51,485 nt of DNA from Hyphomicrobiales bacterium (GTDB lineage Bacteria > Pseudomonadota > Alphaproteobacteria > Rhizobiales > Xanthobacteraceae): contig JAJPKK010000075.1 in the NCBI GenBank assembly GCA_021323775.1, positions 1 through 51,485 on the forward strand, in the 5' to 3' direction. This document shows, piece after piece, positions 9,046-17,469 of the stretch. The first letter of the stretch is position 1. Every line of letters begins with the position of its first letter. The position numbers and the translations under genes are program-made. The notes beneath the pieces are model-generated. The model saw nothing but the letters and a program-made list of their open reading frames with translations. It did not search any database and had not been told where the DNA came from.

Positions 9046-9134
9046 CCGAGGGTTTGGATCAGATCGTTCGATATGATTGGTTTCAAGCAATCCTTTCACT
9101 AGATTGGTTCCCCGATAACTGGGGAGAGCGATCC

Positions 9135-9884
9135 ATGGATGCCATCGCGGTCAAACTTGCGGGCGCGGACCACATCGAGGTTCCGAGAGCCCGGATCGGC
9201 CTGATCATTCCGTCGGTCAACAGGTTGACTGAGCCGCAATTCATGCATTTCGCTCCGCCCGGTCTGGGCATTCACGTAACGCGGGCGCGCATCGCCGGCA
9301 AGTGGCGCAAACCGCTGGCTGAGCTTGCGCCCGTCATCGCCGCGGCGGCGGGCGCGCTTGCCGACGCAGGTCCCGATCTTATCGTCTATCACTGCACCGA
9401 CTCTTCGATGCGCGAGGGGCTCGACGGCGAACGGCGCATTCTCGACATCGTGCGGCGGGAAACGGGGATCGAAGCCATATCCACGAGCGCTCTTGTGGTC
9501 GAGGCCCTCAACGCGCTCGGAATCAAAAGGCTCGTCACCGTCAGCCCGTATCAGGACAATGACGCGATCATCGCATATCTGCGCGCCTGCGGGTTCACCG
9601 TGGTTCATGATGTGGCCCTGCGCCTGTCGGGCCATGAAGCCTCAGGCGCACCGCCGGGGCGCTGGGTCGAGGCTACGCTCGACAACGCACGCGAGGAGGC
9701 CGACGGCTACTTCCTGAGCTGCACCAACACCACCCAGATCGAAGCCATCGAGGAACTGGAGGCGGCGCTCGGCAAGCCGGTCGTCAGCAGCAACCAGGCG
9801 GTGCTGTGGGGCGCGGTGAAGCGCCTGCGATCGCGGCTTGGCGAGGTTACGATGCCGCGGCTCGGGCGGCTGATGGACCTGTGA
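9135..9884 (+). CDS. Maleate isomerase/arylmalonate decarboxylase-type protein
   Basis: A 249-residue member of the Asp/Glu racemase superfamily. Two half-domains each carry a cysteine in the expected place: Cys87 in VYHCTDSS and Cys196 in FLSCTNTTQ. Other family segments are ARIGLIIPSVN, ALVVEALNALG and SSNQAVLWG. Related enzymes isomerise maleate to fumarate, or decarboxylate or racemise small diacids, with one or both cysteines. Which of these this one does cannot be read from sequence. ATG 9135 has GGGGAG 8 bases upstream; the open frame further upstream runs through the repeat and is not coding. It faces away from purN. A catabolic role is plausible given the dehydrogenase genes that follow. 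Confidence 0.85.
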   Translation: MDAIAVKLAGADHIEVPRARIGLIIPSVNRLTEPQFMHFAPPGLGIHVTRARIAGKWRKPLAELAPVIAAAAGALADAGPDLIVYHCTDSSMREGLDGERRILDIVRRETGIEAISTSALVVEALNALGIKRLVTVSPYQDNDAIIAYLRACGFTVVHDVALRLSGHEASGAPPGRWVEATLDNAREEADGYFLSCTNTTQIEAIEELEAALGKPVVSSNQAVLWGAVKRLRSRLGEVTMPRLGRLMDL

Positions 9885-9933
9885 GCAGGCTTGAGCGATG
9901 CGAATCTATCGGGGCTTTCCGCCGCGGGACCGA

Positions 9934-9960
9934 GGGTGGGTTTCGCTGCGCTCACCCTAC
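9934..9960. repeat. Short inverted repeat between convergent genes
   Basis: GGTGGGTTTCG followed by CGCTCACCC forms a small imperfect hairpin between the ends of two convergent genes. There is no long T-run. It resembles other 'ggtgggt...accctac' copies in the window. Confidence 0.55.
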
Positions 9961-9994
9961 GACTTATTCCGCTGAATCCGTTTGGCTGAAGCAC

Positions 9995-10948
9995 TCAGAA
10001 ATCCGGCTTGTCCGCGTGCGGCACCGTGGCGAGCTTTCCGCCAGGTTCGAGCGGGTTCTCGGCGCATATAAGGTCCGTCCGCGGGCTCACTGCGGGGCGA
10101 TAAGTGATGGTCGCCGACCACGGCGTCGTGAAGACGTTTTCATCCTCGACCGTGAAATGAAGCTGCAGCACCTTGCCCCGGTAGTTGGGGTCGAATTCCC
10201 CGCCGCCGCTGGCGCGGAAGTTTTCTTTTTCGTTGCGTTCAATCGCGTCCTTGGCCTGGTCGTAATCGATGAGCCGGTACCGCTCTATCACGTGCAGGGC
10301 CGGGCTTTGCGGCGTGCCGTACATGTCGACCATCGAAAACGGCCCGACCTTAATGCCTACGGTATCGATCACCAAGGTGTCGCCCTCGTAATGGCCGACG
10401 GAATCGCCATGCCAGGACGGCAGGAGCTGCGCCGGATGGGACTCATTCAGGCGCACCCAGCGGACCTCGTTGCCGTGGCGGTAGATCATGACGACCTTGT
10501 TGGGAGTCTGGATCATCTCCATCCAGAAATCCCAAAAGATATAGGGCACCCCCGGCGGCCAACACTGGTTGCTGGGCGTCGGGTAGCCCTCGCCCGCCAG
10601 CGACATCTCGCCGTGCTTCTTGACGATTTCGGCGGCCTGCGGCTTCAAGATCGGGTTGGTGTAATCGCCCACCAACTGCTGGAAGTTGCTCACGCCGCTG
10701 CGCAAGCGCGACTTGTTCCGCACCGGGCCTGGACCGGATCGCGGCGGCTCAAAACCCGGCAGATAGGGGTGTGCCCACCGGCCGGACAGATTCGGAATAG
10801 ATGCGGCGTCTTGCGCTGTGCGGGCGGCCGGCGGACCCGGAGGCGGCGCGGTCTGACCGAAGGCGGAGGTTCCCGCCGCCACCGTCACGCATAACGTGGC
10901 CGCTGCCCACATCGCACATAAACGGAAATCGCCCAGTCGCATATTCAT
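9995..10948 (-). CDS. Secreted protein of unknown function (paralogue A)
   Basis: A 317-residue protein with a signal peptide (cleavage near SAFGQ) and no recognised catalytic domain. It is a clear paralogue of the protein at 17470-18447: both share DLSG/NLSGxW, QLVGDYTNPIL, NQCWP, the central HGDSVGHYEGDTL...DTVG or close variant, ALHVIERYR, CAEN, and an identical KPDF ending. The family is widespread in soil alphaproteobacteria, often as several copies, and I know of no established function. ATG 10948 has GAGGA 10 bases upstream. The gene follows another secreted protein by only 18 bases, so the two are probably one transcript. It lies in the PQQ dehydrogenase neighbourhood, which suggests a periplasmic partner or binding role; that is inference. 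Confidence 0.8.
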   Translation of the reverse strand: MNMRLGDFRLCAMWAAATLCVTVAAGTSAFGQTAPPPGPPAARTAQDAASIPNLSGRWAHPYLPGFEPPRSGPGPVRNKSRLRSGVSNFQQLVGDYTNPILKPQAAEIVKKHGEMSLAGEGYPTPSNQCWPPGVPYIFWDFWMEMIQTPNKVVMIYRHGNEVRWVRLNESHPAQLLPSWHGDSVGHYEGDTLVIDTVGIKVGPFSMVDMYGTPQSPALHVIERYRLIDYDQAKDAIERNEKENFRASGGGEFDPNYRGKVLQLHFTVEDENVFTTPWSATITYRPAVSPRTDLICAENPLEPGGKLATVPHADKPDF

Positions 10949-10966
10949 GACCAATGCGTCCTCACT

Positions 10967-11821
10967 TCACTTTCGGGCCCGCTTGAAATATCTCAAATCG
11001 GGCGGAGGCTGGTCCTTCTGCGTCGGCATCAACAGCCCGTCCCCTCCGATAAAGTAGTTTTCCTTGCCGATCCGCACCTGCGCGTTGTTTTCGCTGGTGA
11101 AGAACTCAGGCCAATCGGGGTGCGGATCCGGATTGTGCACATATTTCTTGTCGACGGTCCACGGGCGGGTCAAAGCGTGGTCGATCGTCGTGATTTCGTC
11201 GTGAAGGATATTGGGGTCGGAATTGTCGCGATAAATGCGCTCCCTGAAGATCGACTGATTGTCGATGTGCAGAGGGAGTCCAGCTTCGTCATAAGCGCGA
11301 GGCCCTTTGAAGCTGCGCGTCTCAACCTCAAGCACATCGTACTGGCCGTCGCCGTCCTGGTCGACCCACCGCCCGATCGAGTAGCCCGAAAAGGTCGGCT
11401 CAATATGCTCGGGCCAGTCGCGTCCGTCGGTGAAGATCCGGCGATAGTGATCATGCCATCCGATCAAGATGTAGGTGGTGTCTGGGGTGACGACGAATTC
11501 CAGCGGCCCAAATCCCATCATCATGTTCGGCATCCCGGCCGGACGGCCCAGGGTGGTGGGAAAATTGCCGAGCCCGCCTTTGGCCTGATCCGCAATGCTC
11601 GCCGCCAGGACCGCCTCATATTCGGGAGTGAGCGGGGCTTGCTGTCCAAAGCCCCACGGCTTGGTCTGATCGTGGGACGGCTGCGTGGGGAGTGGGACAG
11701 CAAAGCGCCTCCACTGCCCTGTCCAATCCGGATACTTTGCGCCGTCCTCGGCTTGCGCGCCCGAAGCCGCAAGCGCGGCGACCGCTGCAATTATCGTCGC
11801 TCCAGGCCAACTCGCTGACAT
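10967..11821 (-). CDS. Secreted protein of unknown function (distant relative)
   Basis: A 284-residue protein from ATG 11821, which opens a good signal peptide (MSASWPGATIIAAVAALA, cleavage near AQAED). The frame stays open for 44 more codons upstream without signal character, so the later start is chosen. The mature part starts YPDWTGQW. Its central section, SGYSIGRWVDQDGDGQYDVL, aligns in outline with the SVGHYEGDTL region of paralogues A and B, suggesting the same fold at a greater distance. No catalytic motif is recognised. It is the first gene of a probable two-gene transcript with paralogue A and diverges from the PQQ dehydrogenase. Confidence 0.78.
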   Translation of the reverse strand: MSASWPGATIIAAVAALAASGAQAEDGAKYPDWTGQWRRFAVPLPTQPSHDQTKPWGFGQQAPLTPEYEAVLAASIADQAKGGLGNFPTTLGRPAGMPNMMMGFGPLEFVVTPDTTYILIGWHDHYRRIFTDGRDWPEHIEPTFSGYSIGRWVDQDGDGQYDVLEVETRSFKGPRAYDEAGLPLHIDNQSIFRERIYRDNSDPNILHDEITTIDHALTRPWTVDKKYVHNPDPHPDWPEFFTSENNAQVRIGKENYFIGGDGLLMPTQKDQPPPDLRYFKRARK

Positions 11822-12337
11822 GATTGCCACCGCGGTAAGGGCGCACACATCGGCAACAGCCCGATGTCCGCTGATCCCGTCAAATCGGTTAAAGCCTACA
11901 CGCTCTGAACGACGGACGCAAAAGCTTGGCGATCGGATGCCGATTGGGACCATGGGCGCTGCTGGCCTGTCCGCTCAGCGCAGCAGGGTGGGCAAAGCGA
12001 AGCGTGCCCACCCAAGGCCGCGGCCTCGGGTGGGCGCACGGCGCGCTTCTTCGACAAGCTCAGGAGCGCGCCTTCGCCCACCATGCAAGGCCGCAGGGGC
12101 CGTCGTAGCCCCTTTCGCGGAACCAAGGGAGTGATGTAGCTTGAATACAGAAATTGCCGGCAGAATTGGCGTGACCCCGCTTTGCTGACCGCCGTTTTTG
12201 CCGCAGGGAGAGACGAGGACATACGAGGACATCGAACCGACTTTCAGTCGTGACTTTGCAGGCGCGATAAGCAACGGCGCTTGGAGCGCCGGTCGGAGCG
12301 GCCAAAGTGATGGTTCCAACAAGGGAGGAGAGCGCTT
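11822..12337. other. Divergent intergenic region with a repeat block
   Basis: About 515 bases between the unknown secreted protein pair (leftward) and the PQQ dehydrogenase (rightward). At 11986-12082 lies a repeat block with the boxes GGGTGGGCAAAGCG, GTGCCCACCC, GGGTGGGCGCACG and CGCCCACC, plus CTTCTTCGACAAGCTCAGG, shared with the copy at 35.6 kb. Promoters for both sides should flank it. Confidence 0.6.
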
Positions 12338-14101
12338 ATGAGAAAGCTTCTTGTTTCCGCGGCTGTGATCGCTTTGGCGGCGTCGTCCGCGCTATCTGCG
12401 GCGCGCGCCGCCGACATGTCGTTCGAGCGTGCTCTCAACGCCGACCGTGAGCCGCAGAACTGGCTGTTGCACCACAAGAACTATCAGGGCCATCGCTTCT
12501 CGGCGCTCAAGGAGATCAACACCGGCACGGTCGGCTCCTTGCGGCTTGCCTTCACGGTCGGACTCGGCGGATTGCAGTCCGGCGGGCGCTACGCCCAAGG
12601 CAACCTCGAGGCCACGCCGCTCGTCGATAACGGCATGATGTACATCCCGGACGGCTGGGGCTCGGTCTACGCCATCGACGTATCGAGCGGCAAGAAGGCT
12701 GAGATCAAGTGGAAATTCGATCCCGGCGTCGACCGCGCCTGGGCGGGCGACGTCGCGTGCTGCGGCGTCAACAATCGGGGGGTGGCATTCTGGAAGGACA
12801 AGATCATCTCGATCGCCCTCGACGGCCGCATCTTCGCGCTCAATCGCGCGACCGGCGAAGTGATTTGGGAGCGCAAGGTGGCGGAGCCGGCGCTTGGCGA
12901 GACCGTGACGCTCGCCCCGCTTGTCATTCGCGACCTCGCCATCATCGGCTCGGCCGGCGGCGAATTCGGCATTCGCGGCTGGATTGACGCGACTGACCTC
13001 AACACCGGCAAACAGGCCTGGCGCACTTATACGATCCCGGGCGCCGGGGAACCCGGGAACGAAACCTGGAAGGACGGCAAGGAGCACTGGAAGCATGGCG
13101 GCGCGTCGGTTTGGGTGACAGCGACCTATGATCCCGAGACCGAGACCATCTATCAGGGCATCGGCAATGCCGGTCCCGACTATGACCCCGAATACCGCCC
13201 CGGCGACAACAAGTGGGCCGCGAGCGTGCTGGCGCTCGATCCCAATAACGGCAAGATCAAGTGGGGCTTCCAATACACGCCGAACGACCCTTACGATTAT
13301 GACGAAATCTCCGAGCACCAGATCATCAACGCCAAGGTTAATGGCGAGGACCGCAAGCTGGTGGTGCATGGGGCGCGTAACGGGTTCTACTACGTGCTCG
13401 ATCGCGTCAACGGCGCCTTCGTCGCCGGCAAGCAATACGTAGATCAGTTGACCTGGACCAGGGGCCTTGATCCGAAAACGGGCCGGCCGCTCGATTACGA
13501 TCCCGACAAGGACGTGCAGCCCTATGTGGCAGGCAGCCATCCGTCGCGCGCCAATCCATCGGCGACAAGGTGTCCGTCCACGCCGGGCGGCAAGAACTGG
13601 GAGCCGGCAGCGTATAATCCTGAGTTGAACCTGATCTACATTCCGTCGAGCGAGGGCTGCAATCAGCTCGATCTCGTCGCGCAGGCTGACTTCGTCGATC
13701 AGGGCGGAACCGTGAAGCCGCGCGACCGCTTCACCGGCGGCGCCGGCAAGCCTTTGCAGCAGACCACCGGCAGCATCAAGGCGCTCGATCCGGTGACGGG
13801 CGAGATCAAAGCCGTTGCACGAACCGACCTGCCGAACTGGTCAGGCGTGCTCGCCACGGGCGGCAATCTTATCTTCACCGGGCTATGGGAAGGCGCGCTG
13901 GTCGCCTATGACGGCAGGACCCTTCGTGAGTTGTGGCGCTTCGACACGGGCTGCGGCGTGGTAGCGCCGCCGATCAGTTATGCGGTCAACGGCAAGCAGT
14001 ACGTCGCCGTCGCGGCCGGCCCGAAGTGGCAAGCCACCACCAGGCCGGAGTCGCTGAAATTAGCTAACGCGTGCTCCATGGTCTACGTGTTCACGCTTTG
14101 A
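12338..14101 (+). CDS. PQQ-dependent dehydrogenase, predicted lanthanide type
   Basis: A 587-residue periplasmic quinoprotein with a signal peptide (cleavage after ARAA) and an eight-bladed propeller of tryptophan-docking repeats. The adjacent cysteines Cys141-Cys142 (VACCGVN) form the family's ring disulfide over PQQ. Likely metal ligands are Glu209 (GGEFGIRG) and Asn277 (GIGNAGP). The catalytic base Asp320 is followed by Asp322 in PYDYDEIS. The extra Asp two residues on is the mark of lanthanide-using enzymes (XoxF, PedH), where calcium enzymes have Ala or Ser. There is no C-terminal haem domain, so electrons must leave through a separate cytochrome; a dihaem one is encoded at 15195-16214. 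The ATG has AAGGGAGGAG 7 bases upstream. The substrate is unknown, presumably an alcohol or aldehyde. Confidence 0.9.
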   Translation: MRKLLVSAAVIALAASSALSAARAADMSFERALNADREPQNWLLHHKNYQGHRFSALKEINTGTVGSLRLAFTVGLGGLQSGGRYAQGNLEATPLVDNGMMYIPDGWGSVYAIDVSSGKKAEIKWKFDPGVDRAWAGDVACCGVNNRGVAFWKDKIISIALDGRIFALNRATGEVIWERKVAEPALGETVTLAPLVIRDLAIIGSAGGEFGIRGWIDATDLNTGKQAWRTYTIPGAGEPGNETWKDGKEHWKHGGASVWVTATYDPETETIYQGIGNAGPDYDPEYRPGDNKWAASVLALDPNNGKIKWGFQYTPNDPYDYDEISEHQIINAKVNGEDRKLVVHGARNGFYYVLDRVNGAFVAGKQYVDQLTWTRGLDPKTGRPLDYDPDKDVQPYVAGSHPSRANPSATRCPSTPGGKNWEPAAYNPELNLIYIPSSEGCNQLDLVAQADFVDQGGTVKPRDRFTGGAGKPLQQTTGSIKALDPVTGEIKAVARTDLPNWSGVLATGGNLIFTGLWEGALVAYDGRTLRELWRFDTGCGVVAPPISYAVNGKQYVAVAAGPKWQATTRPESLKLANACSMVYVFTL

Positions 14102-14117
14102 GGCCGGTGCCCCACGT

Positions 14118-14153
14118 GTAGCCCGGCTTGAGCGCCGGCGAAACCCGGGCTAC
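14118..14153. repeat. Inverted repeat between convergent genes
   Basis: GTAGCCCGG and CCGGGCTAC pair around a GC-rich loop, forming a strong hairpin between the PQQ dehydrogenase and the quinone-reductase-like gene, whose stop codon lies 2 bases away. It may act as a two-way terminator although no T-run follows. It belongs to the 'gtagcccgg' repeat family found again at 30.9, 36.9 and 37.3 kb. Confidence 0.75.
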
Positions 14154-14154
14154 A

Positions 14155-15129
14155 TCACGACATTGCGATCGCGATCTTGCCGAAATGTTGATTGGCTCTC
14201 ATGAGGTCCAGCGCCTCCGCGATTCGCGCGAGCGGAAATGTCTTGAAGATCGGCAACGCCAGCTTGCCGGCCTTGAGCGCTCCCCACAAATCGGCGCGCA
14301 TCAGCCGGTTGATCTCGCGAATCTCCTCGATGGTTCGCGTGCGGAAGGTGACGCCGATGTAGTCGATGCGTTTGGCGGCATGGAGGTCGAAGTCGAATTC
14401 GCCTTTCATGCCGCCGAGCCGCCCGACATTGACGATGCGCCCCAGGATCGACGCCGCTGCGAGATTCTGGTTGGCCACCGCGGCCGACACCAGGTCGATG
14501 ATCACGTCGACACCCCTGCCGCCCGTTGCCTCCTTCACTTGGTCCGGCCATCCGGGGCTTGTGGAATCAAGCGCGAGATCGCAGCCGAATTCCCTAAGCC
14601 GCGCGCGCCGCTCCGGATTTGTCGAAGCGCCCATGACCAGCGACGCACCCATCAGCTTTGCGATCTGCATGCCCATCAGACCTACGCCAGCGCTGGCGCC
14701 TTGCATTAACAGCGTTTCGCCGCGCTGGAGGCGTCCGGCGGTGACGATCGCGTTGTGCATCGTGCCAAGCGCGACCGGAAGTGCGGCGGCCTGCTCATAA
14801 GTCATGGTGTTCGCCGGGATCACGTGGACTCGCGCAAAATCGGTGACGGCATATTCGGCAAGGCCGCCTGGCGCTGTCGCCATCACGCGGTCTCCCGGCC
14901 TGACGCTGGAGACTTCGCTGCCGATCGCCTCGACCTCGCCCGCGCATTCGAGCCCGATGCGCGCTCCGACGCCGCCGACCGCGCCGTGCCGATGGCCCGA
15001 CGCCACAATGAGATCAGCGCGGTTGAGCGCGGAGGCGCGCACCCGGATCAGCACCTCGTTGGGCTTGGGCGCGGGCTTTTCCAGGTCGTGAATCTCGATC
15101 CCGGCAGGGCCCAAAACGGCGGCTTTCAT
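14155..15129 (-). CDS. Zinc-type alcohol dehydrogenase family, NADPH:quinone reductase-like
   Basis: A 324-residue medium-chain dehydrogenase/reductase of the quinone oxidoreductase branch. The N-terminal GroES-like part has SALNRADL and PGDRVMA; the Rossmann part has GASAGVGLMGMQIAKLMGA, the nucleotide-binding loop of this branch. The structural zinc cysteines are absent, as expected of QOR. Such enzymes reduce quinones or enones with NADPH in the cytosol. ATG 15129 starts the family sequence MKAAVLGP; the ribosome site is weak (GGGAAA). The gene follows the cytochrome c gene by 65 bases on the same strand. A link with the PQQ pathway is positional only. Confidence 0.88.
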   Translation of the reverse strand: MKAAVLGPAGIEIHDLEKPAPKPNEVLIRVRASALNRADLIVASGHRHGAVGGVGARIGLECAGEVEAIGSEVSSVRPGDRVMATAPGGLAEYAVTDFARVHVIPANTMTYEQAAALPVALGTMHNAIVTAGRLQRGETLLMQGASAGVGLMGMQIAKLMGASLVMGASTNPERRARLREFGCDLALDSTSPGWPDQVKEATGGRGVDVIIDLVSAAVANQNLAAASILGRIVNVGRLGGMKGEFDFDLHAAKRIDYIGVTFRTRTIEEIREINRLMRADLWGALKAGKLALPIFKTFPLARIAEALDLMRANQHFGKIAIAMS

Positions 15130-15194
15130 GACGATTTCCCGAATCAAATCGGCCGGGCAGCCATTGCGCTGCCCGGCCGTCTGCTTGAGAGACC

Positions 15195-16214
15195 CTACGG
15201 CTGCAGCGAGGCGAGGTAGGCCGCTGCGTTCAGGATGTCCTCCTCGTTGAGCTTGCTGACGATCGGCGCCATCAGGGGCGTCCACGTTCCGGTCCGGTTG
15301 CCGTGCTGCATATCGTAAAGCTGCCGTCCGATATAGCTCGGCGAGCGGCCAGCCAGCGTCGGCACCGGCCCTAGTCCCTTGAGATCGACGCCGTGGCAAA
15401 CCGTGCAAGCCGTTACCTTGCCGTTGCCGGTCGTGACCAGCGCTTCGCCCTTCTTGACGCTGCCGGGCGGCACGTAGGCGATGAAGCCCGACCGCGGATT
15501 TCGCCGGATTTCAGTGTCCTCCACATTGACCGGAGTCTCAACGATGCGTTCGCCGATCGGCTCCATGCCGGCGTCGGCGCCCGTGAGCGGGAGGAATATG
15601 CCCCCCTGGGGCCGGGTCTTCGGCACCGTCTCGCTCTCCACTACCTTGATCCAGGGCGTCGCCGGGATCGACGAGAAGTATTTGGCAGCGACCCTGATGT
15701 CCTCATCCGTCATCGATCTTGCGAATCCCGCCATCAGGGCGGTGTTCCCCTTGCGGGGATCCGAGGTCTTTCTGGCGCCGTTTTTGAAGTCCGTTAGCTG
15801 CTGCACGATGTATTCGTAGGTCAAGCCGGTGACGTTGGCGTTCTCCGGACGACCCTTGCCGTTCGGGTAGTGGCACAAACCGCACGCAAAGATTTGCGGG
15901 TTCGCTGACTCGCGGCCGTGCGCAACGATATCAGGCATCGGCGGATGGTCCTCCGGATACCAGTCGGCCGGGCCGTACCGGTTAGCGATCTGCGCACGGG
16001 TGAAGGTCGCCTTCGATCCTGGCAGGGTGTGCTGCACGGTGTTGTCGAGCGGGGCCGGGGCGGCCGGGGGAGCAGGCGGCGGCATCGGGTTCGGCGGCGG
16101 CCCTGCGAAGCCGTAGGCCCACGGGGGCGGCACATCGGCAGCATAGACGGCCGTAGCAATGCCCGCCACGGTCCCGAACGTCAAAGCGGTGGCAGCTAAA
16201 AACAACTTCCTCAT
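15195..16214 (-). CDS. Secreted dihaem cytochrome c
   Basis: A 339-residue protein with a signal peptide (cleavage near VYAAD), a Pro/Ala-rich linker (PPPNPMPPPAPPAAPAP) and two class I cytochrome domains. The haem motifs are CGLCH, with its Cys at about residues 111 and 114, and CTVCH in the C-terminal domain. A distal Met is present in each domain (ALMAGFARSM, TPLMAPIV). The architecture fits an electron carrier for a periplasmic dehydrogenase, and the PQQ enzyme encoded convergently 1.1 kb away is the obvious donor; that pairing is inferred. ATG 16214 has AAGGGGGAA 4-5 bases upstream and is preferred to the earlier in-frame ATG at 16229. Confidence 0.92.
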   Translation of the reverse strand: MRKLFLAATALTFGTVAGIATAVYAADVPPPWAYGFAGPPPNPMPPPAPPAAPAPLDNTVQHTLPGSKATFTRAQIANRYGPADWYPEDHPPMPDIVAHGRESANPQIFACGLCHYPNGKGRPENANVTGLTYEYIVQQLTDFKNGARKTSDPRKGNTALMAGFARSMTDEDIRVAAKYFSSIPATPWIKVVESETVPKTRPQGGIFLPLTGADAGMEPIGERIVETPVNVEDTEIRRNPRSGFIAYVPPGSVKKGEALVTTGNGKVTACTVCHGVDLKGLGPVPTLAGRSPSYIGRQLYDMQHGNRTGTWTPLMAPIVSKLNEEDILNAAAYLASLQP

Positions 16215-16334
16215 CGTTTCCCCCTTCAAGCTATGCTTCTGGTCCGATCTTGTCGGAGTCCGTTCGCAATAAATTCAAAGCTACCAGTTCAGCGCCTCGT
16301 TTGGAAGGCGCTCGCGGGCGGTTGCCTCACCCGC

Positions 16335-17213
16335 TCATGCCTCGATCGGGATCACGTCGACGGCCGTGGTCAGGCGCTGCCGGCCGGAAGCCAGTACGAC
16401 ACCGTCGATCGGGGCCACGTCGGCGTAATCGCGGCCTATGGCGAGGACGACATGGTCCTCGCTTGCGATCAGCGCATTGGTCGGGTCGAGCCCCCACCAA
16501 CCGAGAGCGCCGCACCACACCATGACCCAGGCGTGCATGGCGTCAGCCCCGGCCAGCCGCGCCGCGCCGGGCCGCGGCACGGTGCGCAAAAATCCGCTCA
16601 CATAGCCGGCCGGCAGGCCGAAGCTGCGCAGGCCGGAGATCATGATGTGCGCGAAGTCCTGACATACGCCGCGGCGCAGTGCGAACGCCGAGGACGGCGT
16701 CGTCGATACCGTGGTGGCCCCAATCTCGTAAGTGAAATCGCGCTTGATCCGCTGCATCAGCTCCACGGCGCCGGCGAATACCGGACGGCCGGGCGGGAAG
16801 CTCTCCCGCGCATAATCGCGGATTTCCGGATCGAGCGATACCTGACGGCTCGGATGGATGAAGTGGACCGGGGAGGCCGGGCTGATGTCCTCGCTCGCAT
16901 AGGATTCGTCGCGCACCTTCTCCCACGGCGGTGATGCATCGGGGTCGATCGGCGCAACCGCTGCGACGCAAACGCGCGCCGCCAGTGACACCGTCAAGGT
17001 CTCGTGGGGATCGTCCAGCTCGGCTACGGTTCGCCAGTTGTGGAAAAAATCGATGGCTTCGCGTCGGTTCGTAGGCGCCGGGTCGATGTCGAGCATCGCC
17101 GCGATGACGCGCTGGCGATCCCGCGCGACCGGCAACAGTCGCAGCACATGGCGCGCTCGCGTAACGGCGGTCTCGTAGACGTAGGTCGTGGTCTGGCGAA
17201 TGTCGTAAATCAT
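16335..17213 (-). CDS. Transglutaminase-like cysteine protease family protein
   Basis: A 292-residue protein with the N-terminal beta domain typical of bacterial transglutaminase-like proteins (YDIRQTTTYVYE) and an intact catalytic triad: Cys184 in GVCQDFAH, His227 in DAMHAWV and Asp243 in GLDPTN. Such proteins act as peptidases or amidases in the cytosol. In many bacteria they sit next to a circularly permuted ATP-grasp protein and an alpha-E (DUF403) protein; neither is present here, so its usual peptide-synthesis context is missing. The start is set by the conserved beginning of the beta domain. It is transcribed toward the cytochrome gene, 120 bases away. Confidence 0.9.
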   Translation of the reverse strand: MIYDIRQTTTYVYETAVTRARHVLRLLPVARDRQRVIAAMLDIDPAPTNRREAIDFFHNWRTVAELDDPHETLTVSLAARVCVAAVAPIDPDASPPWEKVRDESYASEDISPASPVHFIHPSRQVSLDPEIRDYARESFPPGRPVFAGAVELMQRIKRDFTYEIGATTVSTTPSSAFALRRGVCQDFAHIMISGLRSFGLPAGYVSGFLRTVPRPGAARLAGADAMHAWVMVWCGALGWWGLDPTNALIASEDHVVLAIGRDYADVAPIDGVVLASGRQRLTTAVDVIPIEA

Positions 17214-17469
17214 GCGATGTCACAAGGCCCGTCGTTCAGCGACCCCAACTCAATTGCTGTCAGCAGGCGCAGCGGAAAGCCGCCAGCCGCTCGGCAACCT
17301 GGAATCGACAGCGCAACATCACGCCTGTCAAATCTGTATGCCTGTAGCACGATAGCGTGAGCAAGGCGTCCGGCTCTCGTTTTAGTCTCGCGCTTCGCTT
17401 GTTTTCGGATAAGATATTGTCGGCGCCCCATGCGGATGAGGGCGAGGCGCCTTAAAAGGGGAGGCCAGC

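Noticed and set aside
8874-9134. Upstream extension of the racemase-type gene
   Set aside because: The frame runs through purN antisense and the dispersed repeat; the start at 9135 has a good ribosome site.
12392-13540. 382-codon open frame on the minus strand
   Set aside because: Opposite the PQQ dehydrogenase; no domain, no ribosome site.
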